This document shows positions 58,401 to 64,000 of a DNA stretch of 64,000 bases, piece by piece. Position numbers and translations under genes: made by a program. Numbering within the stretch: the stretch's first letter is position 1; each line of letters opens with the position of its first letter. Source of the stretch: Reticulascus tulasneorum (lineage: Eukaryota; Ascomycota; Sordariomycetes; Glomerellales; Reticulascaceae); contig LSAX01000012.1 in NCBI GenBank assembly GCA_001557505.1, positions 992,001-1,056,000 on the forward strand, read 5' to 3'. The notes under the pieces are model-generated. The model was not told the DNA's origin and did not search any database. It worked only from the letters and a program-made list of their open reading frames with translations.

Positions 58401-60216
58401 AATTACGAACGGACGTCGTGAGATCACGATAGAGTTATCCTCCCACCAACATTGTTATCCTGTGTCATGCATGGCCCATCACTGGCATTGCCCTAATGTG
58501 GTCGCTTGCCTGAAAAGGCTACGGTAACATTGGGATCGAACCTGAAGCGAAGCCTGGGAAAAGCTCTGGGAAGACAGTGCTCGAATTAGGCGCATGCAAA
58601 GGCGATCCCCTAGCAAGGAGAGATCCGCTGGTAAATTTCGGTCCCGATTTCCGACGACGAGGCAAGGCAATGCGCCGCCACAAAGGATCGCGGAATCTTT
58701 AAAATTACACCATTATGCAGCTGGCTGGCTCGGTCACGAACGGCAACACCCTTCGAAGAAGCGTGGCAGCTGAAGGGTGAAATGATCTCGAGACATTCCA
58801 GATAAAGTTTTCCAACCCGTAGTAGCACGTGCCTGCTTGCCATGAATTCGCCATGCCTAAACCAAGCCGCACACGTGCAGCAAATCGCATGTATGAATCC
58901 CCCTATCAGCCTCCATCTCAGCCCACCGAAGAAGCAAAGTATCACACATGCCTCGTCGGGGTATCCTCGAGCACTTATGCCCGTCGTGTGGGCAAGGTGA
59001 AATCAACATCGTCGAATGGACACTGCAGTGAGACAGGTGAGCTGTTTGGCCAAGGCCATCGGATTATGTTCCTCAGCCGAATGAGATGAGCTTGTTACAT
59101 ACGGCAGACTATGAGGAGGCGATGTTTCGGAGCTGGTCGACGTTACAATCTCCGCCGCGGATGATGCTCCGATTAAAAATTCCCCTCGGGAATACGCCAG
59201 CTTGGCTGTATCAGAAGTGATTAGAGTCGGAATGAAGTTGGCGTAATTAACTTACCCCCCAGCAATGTTCTGTCAGAAGCATTGCTGGTGATCCTTGCCC
59301 GTTCCTTATACGTAGTACCATCATCATCTTGTCAACCATGATCCATCCCGGTCGGTGACAACACATTAGATGCGGCTCAGCCAAACCCAAGGCAACGCAA
59401 AGCCCGGCAATCATGACAAACCTCTCATTCTAGTAAATGCCGGGTAAGACGTTTGAAAAGCAGCAAATACCATGCATGGTCACAAAAGATCTTTCTATCT
59501 GGGGAGGGATGTAAGCAAGTAGAGAGATGAGTTGACCAGTGCCTACATAGCACCAAAAGGCGAGTGGCCTATACAGTGCCTCTAACTGGTGGGACGAAAA
59601 GATGGCAGGCACTGATGTTCTGGCCATACCACTAAAGATCCGCTGATGACCCAGAGAGCAGTCGTGATTTAGGGCATACTGCCCGCTACAGATACAGTAT
59701 GTTTTTGTCAGGATAGGGCACTGTAGTGCACGAGGTGCGTACGCAGCTCTGATGTGACCGTGCAGGCTGCCCGCCGCCCACAAGGGTTCAAGGTTCTGCG
59801 GTGCCGGCTCGGCCAAATAGTTAACGCGAAGGAATTAGGCCAAAAAAGTCTAGGCCCATAGCCAGAGAGATCTGCGCCAAAACTTCCTATTCCTGGTCGA
59901 GGCATCCATTTGGACCCCGTTTTATGTCGCGACTTTAATTCTAGCCACTCCTCAAACATTCCCTTTACATTTTCAATGTCGGTGTGTTGGAGTTGCCGTG
60001 CTTGACTTTCCTTAAAACCACTTTCCGAAGGCCTCGCTCCGGGATACGGCTCTTTTGAAGCTCATCGTCGTCCTATCCGTTCCTTGGTGACATCATTGGG
60101 ATTTTGCCCTTTTTGAGCTCGACCAAACGACCGATCGACCGATCGCGACCCCGGAGCTCCCTCCGTTCCCATGCCCCGACATACTGCGCAACAGCCTAGA
60201 AACAAAGCAGAAGAAG
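55468..60216. other. 4.7-kb gene desert
   Basis: No gene supported. Frames such as 56256-56795 minus, 57564-57923 plus and 58610-58945 minus lack domains and splice context. It contains G9 at 56153-56161 and G12 at 57780-57791. The last 200 bp form the pyrimidine-rich leader of the PRP24-type gene. This is the largest gap in the window. Confidence 0.5.
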
Positions 60217-63200
60217 ATGGATACTCTTCCTGTAGGGGAGGAGAAATGGGTGGATTATGTTGAGGAGAAGACCCGCCAGGCAAACGATCTCGAAAAGCGC
60301 GTCCACGTTGTTGGCATTTTCGGCCTTGCCGTGGAGGCTGAACCGAACAGCGTAAAAGTATGGAGGGCGTACTGCGAGTACTTCTGGTCGCTACACACCG
60401 ACTGCCAGAGCGGCGACGCTGGATGGTCGGAAGAGGAGCAGCAGATGGGTCGCGAGGAATTTTCTCTCAACGCCGCCCTCAGCTTGTGGCAGCAGGGGTA
60501 CGAGGCCATCCAATATCGCATCAGCGACAGCCACGAACTCTGGGATAGATGGATTTCCTTGGAAAGGGGCATGCTGGAGAAGACCAGGACCCCTGAGGGC
60601 GTTAAGCGCATCACGCATCTCTACGCCGATCGGCTCCAGGTCCCCCACGTCACCTGGGAAGAGACCTCGCAGACATTTTCCCAGTTCCTCTCCACCTACA
60701 ATAAATCGGCGTGGGAGGAAACCATGCAGAGCGTCACCGCCAAATCCCAGGAAGCAAAAAGGCTCTCGGGGGATCGCGACATCTATGAGTTGAAGCTGAG
60801 TCGGGCCAAAAAGGAGGGCAAGTACGATGAGTATCAGGCTCTCCTCCGAGAATATCTGGAGTGGGAAATCCAGCAGAGCAAGATCAGCAAGATAGCCGCA
60901 GAAATGACTGGTGAGCTCTGCCGCGGCCTCTTCGCGCGCGCATTGACTGGGGTATTCGCCTTCGAAGACTCCACGTGGACCGAGTATATCCGATTCCTCT
61001 CTGCGTCCGGAACACACGCCCAGTCCCCACAAGGAATGCTGGACGTTCTTCGCAGAGCCGTTGACCATTGCCCGTGGTCTGGTCCCCTCTGGTCTCGCTA
61101 CATTCTCAGCGCCGAGGAGGCTAGACTGCCGTTCAGCGAGATTGAACAGATCAAGCACAAGGCCACAAGCAAGCCCGAACTCTACAAGGATGGCATGACA
61201 GCGCTTCTCGACATGTACGCTGCTTGGTGCGGCTTCCTCAAACGAACAGCCATGGATATCAACGCCTCTGATGAAGCCGTCGACGTGGCGGATATGGGCC
61301 TTCGCGCGGCCCTCGAGTTCGTCGACCAGGCCGCAAATCGATACGGCGATAGCTACAGAGGGGACCCAGCCTTTCGCCTCGAGCGCATCTACATTCAGTA
61401 CTTGACCGAGAAGAAACACTATATAGACGATGCACGAAATGAGTGGCATAAGCTAGCCGAGAAACAGCTCTACGCGGATAGTTACGATTTCTGGTTGCAT
61501 TTCTATCTTTGGGAGATGATGATCTTCGCATCGGGTGGCACAGACCGCAGCCCGACTCCTTCAACTGTCGCGGTCGGTTTGAGGGTCCCGTCAGTTGCAA
61601 CAGCCGTCCTTGGACGGGCCATTATCAGGAAGACACTGGACTGGCCCGAGAGGGTCATGGATGTCTATGTCCAGCATTGCAATGATTACGAACTGCCGAG
61701 CACGGTTCGGAATGCCATTGATAATGTGCACAAGACGCGAAAGGAGGTTTCAAAGCGACGGGAACGGGAAGCTGCAGAGGCTGCGCGTATCTATGCCGCC
61801 CAGATTCAACAACAAGCCGAGGCATCATCAGCTGAACCAGCCGGGGGCGATTCGCCCGCGAGCTCTAAGCGGAAGCGGGACCTCGACACAGACGACTCAA
61901 ACAACCTCTCAAACAAACGGCCAAAGAACGAGGATTCTACCGCGGACTCGGCCTACGGTCAACAGAGCCTGAAGAGAGACAGAGAGAACACCACGGTCCT
62001 CGTCACCAACATTCCATCAAGCACCACGCAGACCAAGATCCGACAGTATTTCAAGGACTATGGACACATCAATAGCATGACGGTCGTGCCAGACTCGACC
62101 GCCACCCAGACTGTGCTGTTGGAGTTTCGAACACCTGAGGAAGCTAGGTCGGCATTGCTCAGGGACGGAAAGTACTTTGGAGAGGCGCAGATTGGAGTTG
62201 AGCCGGGCACTGACCTGACCGTCTATGTCACCAACTACCCACCAGAGGCAGACCAGGCTTACCTAAGAAAACTGTTCAAGGATTGCGGCGAGATCCTCAG
62301 TGTCCGGATGCCATCGTTGAAAGGTAATACTCACCGTCGATTCTGCTACATTACGTTCCGGGACCGAACCGCATCGGCAAATGCCACCCAAATGCATGGC
62401 AAACTTGTTGCGGGCAAGTACAAGCTGACAGCAATGTACTCGGATCCCGGCCACGCGAAGAAGCGCGAGGGTGCTGTAGAGGAGGGCCGAGAGCTGCGCA
62501 TCACCAATCTCGATACGGCCGCGACCGAGGATACGATTCGGGATACCTTCACCAAGTACGGCGCCGTGAGTCGAATCAACATTCCGAGAAACAAAGCCGG
62601 CAAGAGTCACGGCATCGGTTATGTGGAATATGAATCGAAAGAGCAAGCTGCCGCGGCGCTGGCGGAGCTCAACGGGGTCAAGCTCAAGAGCGCGGTCATA
62701 GCGGTGGAGATTTCGTCCAGGAGCAATAAACGCTCGTCGGCCCTGGCCGGTGACAGGAATTCCGTCTCGGCCACTTCTTCGCCGGCGCCGAGTCGCGATG
62801 ATGAGGGCGACGAGGCCATGGCGGACACAAACGGGGATGGCGGCAGGCATCGTCCAACGCGCGCCGAGATTGCTGCCCGGACTATAGCGCTAATGGGCAT
62901 ATCTGACACAGTCAACGATGTTCGGGTGCTGAAACTGGTGGAGCCTTTCGGCAAGGTAGTCGACGTTCTCCTGCAGCCCGCCAACGGAGGTGCCAAGATC
63001 GAGTTCGCAGACGAGGCTTCGGCCGGTCGCGCTGCTCTCCAATTGGACGGCATGGAGCTGGACGGGCGCAAGCTGCACATCGGAAGCATCGAAGAGCTGC
63101 GTCACGGCAAAGGCGAGATGCGTACCGATAAGATCATTTACGGAACCGGGGGAGCGAAGCAAGGCAAGAACAAATCCGGCGGGAATTCCAGCGGAAAGAG

Positions 63201-63444
63201 CCTCATGCCGCCGCCTGCAACTGTCAGGCGACCGGTGTTGGGAAAGGGTCCGAAAGGCGGCCCCAAGAGGGGCCTGGGCTTCGCGCCCAAGAAGGCGGAT
63301 GCCGCCGACGCCGGTCCTAAGGAGAATGGCTCGACCAACGAGACGCCAGAGGGCAGCACGAAGCCGAAGAGCAACGCGGATTTCAAGGCGATGTTCCTAG
63401 GCGGTGATGCGAAGGAGAGCCAAAATGGCAACGGGGAGCATTAG
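60217..63444 (+). CDS. PRP24: PRP24/SART3-type U4/U6 snRNP assembly factor
   Basis: Intronless, 1075 residues. Nuclear splicing factor that anneals U4 and U6 snRNA. The N-terminal half (about 1-500) is a helical HAT-repeat array with WDRWISLE, WTEYIRFL and similar aromatic pairs. Then comes a charged linker with KRKRDLD. Four RRMs follow: near 592 (TTVLVTNIP), 667 (LTVYVTNYP), 758 (RELRITNLD) and 887 (ARTIALMGI). Very close to the C-terminus is SNADFKAMFL, the Lsm2-8-binding motif of this family. S. cerevisiae Prp24 lacks the HAT part; this is the longer SART3-like form usual in filamentous fungi. The start at 60217 gives MDTLPVGEEKW, which fits the family. A (TC)n tract follows in the 3' flank. 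Confidence 0.93.
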   Translation: MDTLPVGEEKWVDYVEEKTRQANDLEKRVHVVGIFGLAVEAEPNSVKVWRAYCEYFWSLHTDCQSGDAGWSEEEQQMGREEFSLNAALSLWQQGYEAIQYRISDSHELWDRWISLERGMLEKTRTPEGVKRITHLYADRLQVPHVTWEETSQTFSQFLSTYNKSAWEETMQSVTAKSQEAKRLSGDRDIYELKLSRAKKEGKYDEYQALLREYLEWEIQQSKISKIAAEMTGELCRGLFARALTGVFAFEDSTWTEYIRFLSASGTHAQSPQGMLDVLRRAVDHCPWSGPLWSRYILSAEEARLPFSEIEQIKHKATSKPELYKDGMTALLDMYAAWCGFLKRTAMDINASDEAVDVADMGLRAALEFVDQAANRYGDSYRGDPAFRLERIYIQYLTEKKHYIDDARNEWHKLAEKQLYADSYDFWLHFYLWEMMIFASGGTDRSPTPSTVAVGLRVPSVATAVLGRAIIRKTLDWPERVMDVYVQHCNDYELPSTVRNAIDNVHKTRKEVSKRREREAAEAARIYAAQIQQQAEASSAEPAGGDSPASSKRKRDLDTDDSNNLSNKRPKNEDSTADSAYGQQSLKRDRENTTVLVTNIPSSTTQTKIRQYFKDYGHINSMTVVPDSTATQTVLLEFRTPEEARSALLRDGKYFGEAQIGVEPGTDLTVYVTNYPPEADQAYLRKLFKDCGEILSVRMPSLKGNTHRRFCYITFRDRTASANATQMHGKLVAGKYKLTAMYSDPGHAKKREGAVEEGRELRITNLDTAATEDTIRDTFTKYGAVSRINIPRNKAGKSHGIGYVEYESKEQAAAALAELNGVKLKSAVIAVEISSRSNKRSSALAGDRNSVSATSSPAPSRDDEGDEAMADTNGDGGRHRPTRAEIAARTIALMGISDTVNDVRVLKLVEPFGKVVDVLLQPANGGAKIEFADEASAGRAALQLDGMELDGRKLHIGSIEELRHGKGEMRTDKIIYGTGGAKQGKNKSGGNSSGKSLMPPPATVRRPVLGKGPKGGPKRGLGFAPKKADAADAGPKENGSTNETPEGSTKPKSNADFKAMFLGGDAKESQNGNGEH

Positions 63445-63600
63445 TTAGGGAGGCTATACTGCCCCCACTGCGTAGTCAATTGTTAAACCTATTCAATAAT
63501 TTTTTGCAGTTTCGGTTCGGGGCTTGGGATGGGAAATCATGGGGTACTGCGCGGTTCTGAAAGAGCATCCTAGTGGCGAGCTACTAGAGGGGATCTTTTA

Positions 63601-63620
63601 TCTCTCTCTCTCTCTCTCTC
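63601..63620 (+). repeat. (TC)10 microsatellite
   Basis: Ten perfect TC units, followed by an interrupted TATCTCTCTG, downstream of the PRP24-type gene. Confidence 0.9.
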
Positions 63621-63771
63621 TATCTCTCTGAATATAGAGCGAATTTTTCACATGATTTGCAGCATTGTCTACTGGTCTCCCAATACTCTAATGTTTGCAT
63701 GCCAGGGCACGGGTGGACATTCCCGGTCTCTCTATCTGTGAACTCGGTGCATTGCAACCCCCATCCTGCCC

Positions 63772-64000
63772 TCACGCCTTGGTCATAATGGCATTCGCAG
63801 CCTCCTTGAACTCCTGCGAGAAGATCTTTTGCCACACCTCCAACCATCGCTCATGCTGCGCAGTAGGTAGCTTGCCGGGCTGTTTGAACGCCCTCGTCAG
63901 CAGCTCGCGAAGTCTGCCCCGCAGGACTTTGATGACGAGCATGGTTTTCCAGTCCGGAACCGCGAATCTCGCCCGGTTACCATCGAGGACTAAAACACCC
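63772..64000 (-). CDS. 3' end of unidentified gene (partial)
   Basis: The minus strand is open from the right edge to a TGA at 63774-63772, 76 codons in frame. The text reads as real coding: VLVLDGNRARFAVPDWK near the edge, then LRGRLRELLTRAF, then a helical KIFSQEFKEAANAIMTKA end. The gene continues beyond the window. Family not recognised. It is convergent with the PRP24-type gene. Confidence 0.6.
   Translation of the reverse strand, partial: GVLVLDGNRARFAVPDWKTMLVIKVLRGRLRELLTRAFKQPGKLPTAQHERWLEVWQKIFSQEFKEAANAIMTKA

Noticed and set aside
60391..61449. 352-codon minus-strand frame opposite the PRP24-type gene
   Set aside because: Shadow of the HAT-repeat coding region with no domain of its own.
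1..64000. CRISPR arrays, rRNA genes or intact transposons
   Set aside because: No regularly spaced repeats, rRNA-like sequence or terminal inverted repeats with a transposase were seen; only degraded AT-rich patches.

Overview
This window looks like nuclear DNA of a filamentous ascomycete (Pezizomycotina, most likely Sordariomycetes). The evidence is many short introns (about 46-110 nt) with GT..AG ends and CTAAC/CTGAC branch points, a HET-domain gene, a CFEM protein, a DUF6594-type gene, Zn2Cys6 regulation, fungal-type SOM1, COX9 and uL22m genes, and short AT-rich patches resembling RIP-degraded DNA. The species cannot be named from the sequence. I recognise about 21 protein genes, most of them spliced. 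Exon boundaries were derived by hand and checked for reading-frame phase. No tRNA, rRNA, CRISPR array or intact transposon was seen.

Layout. 1-8 kb: sugar transporter (+), APH/choline-kinase-fold phosphotransferase (+), and a large Pro/Gln-rich protein with five Cys-rich repeats (-). 8.5-25 kb has an accessory character: a Diels-Alderase-like (AttH/CrtC-like) secretory protein (-), a HET-domain gene (+), a secreted subtilisin (+), a small duplicated-motif protein (+), a RING-like protein (+), and a DUF6594-type membrane protein (-) next to AT-rich patches and a tandem duplication. 27-32 kb: carotenoid oxygenase (+) and a nine-exon cytochrome P450 (+). 32.8-36.5 kb: a divergent metalloreductase / CTR copper transporter pair. 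37-46 kb: a Zn2Cys6 regulator (-), then L-rhamnonate dehydratase and L-rhamnose-1-dehydrogenase (both +). 48-54 kb is a housekeeping block: HAD-IIA hydrolase, an unknown protein head-to-head with SOM1, COX9 head-to-head with mitochondrial uL22, and a CFEM membrane protein. 55.5-60.2 kb holds no gene I can support. 60.2-63.4 kb encodes a PRP24/SART3-type splicing factor, and the 3' end of one more gene runs off the right edge.

Working together. The reductase and CTR importer form a plausible copper-uptake module: surface reduction of Cu(II), then import of Cu(I). Two TTGCTC-core motifs lie one helical turn apart in their shared promoter. The two rhamnose genes encode steps 1 and 3 of the non-phosphorylated fungal L-rhamnose pathway; the neighbouring Zn2Cys6 gene is a candidate but unproven regulator. 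SOM1, COX9 and uL22m are three mitochondrial genes within 3 kb. The most novel-looking item is the 870-residue protein built from five repeats, each carrying a four-cysteine set.
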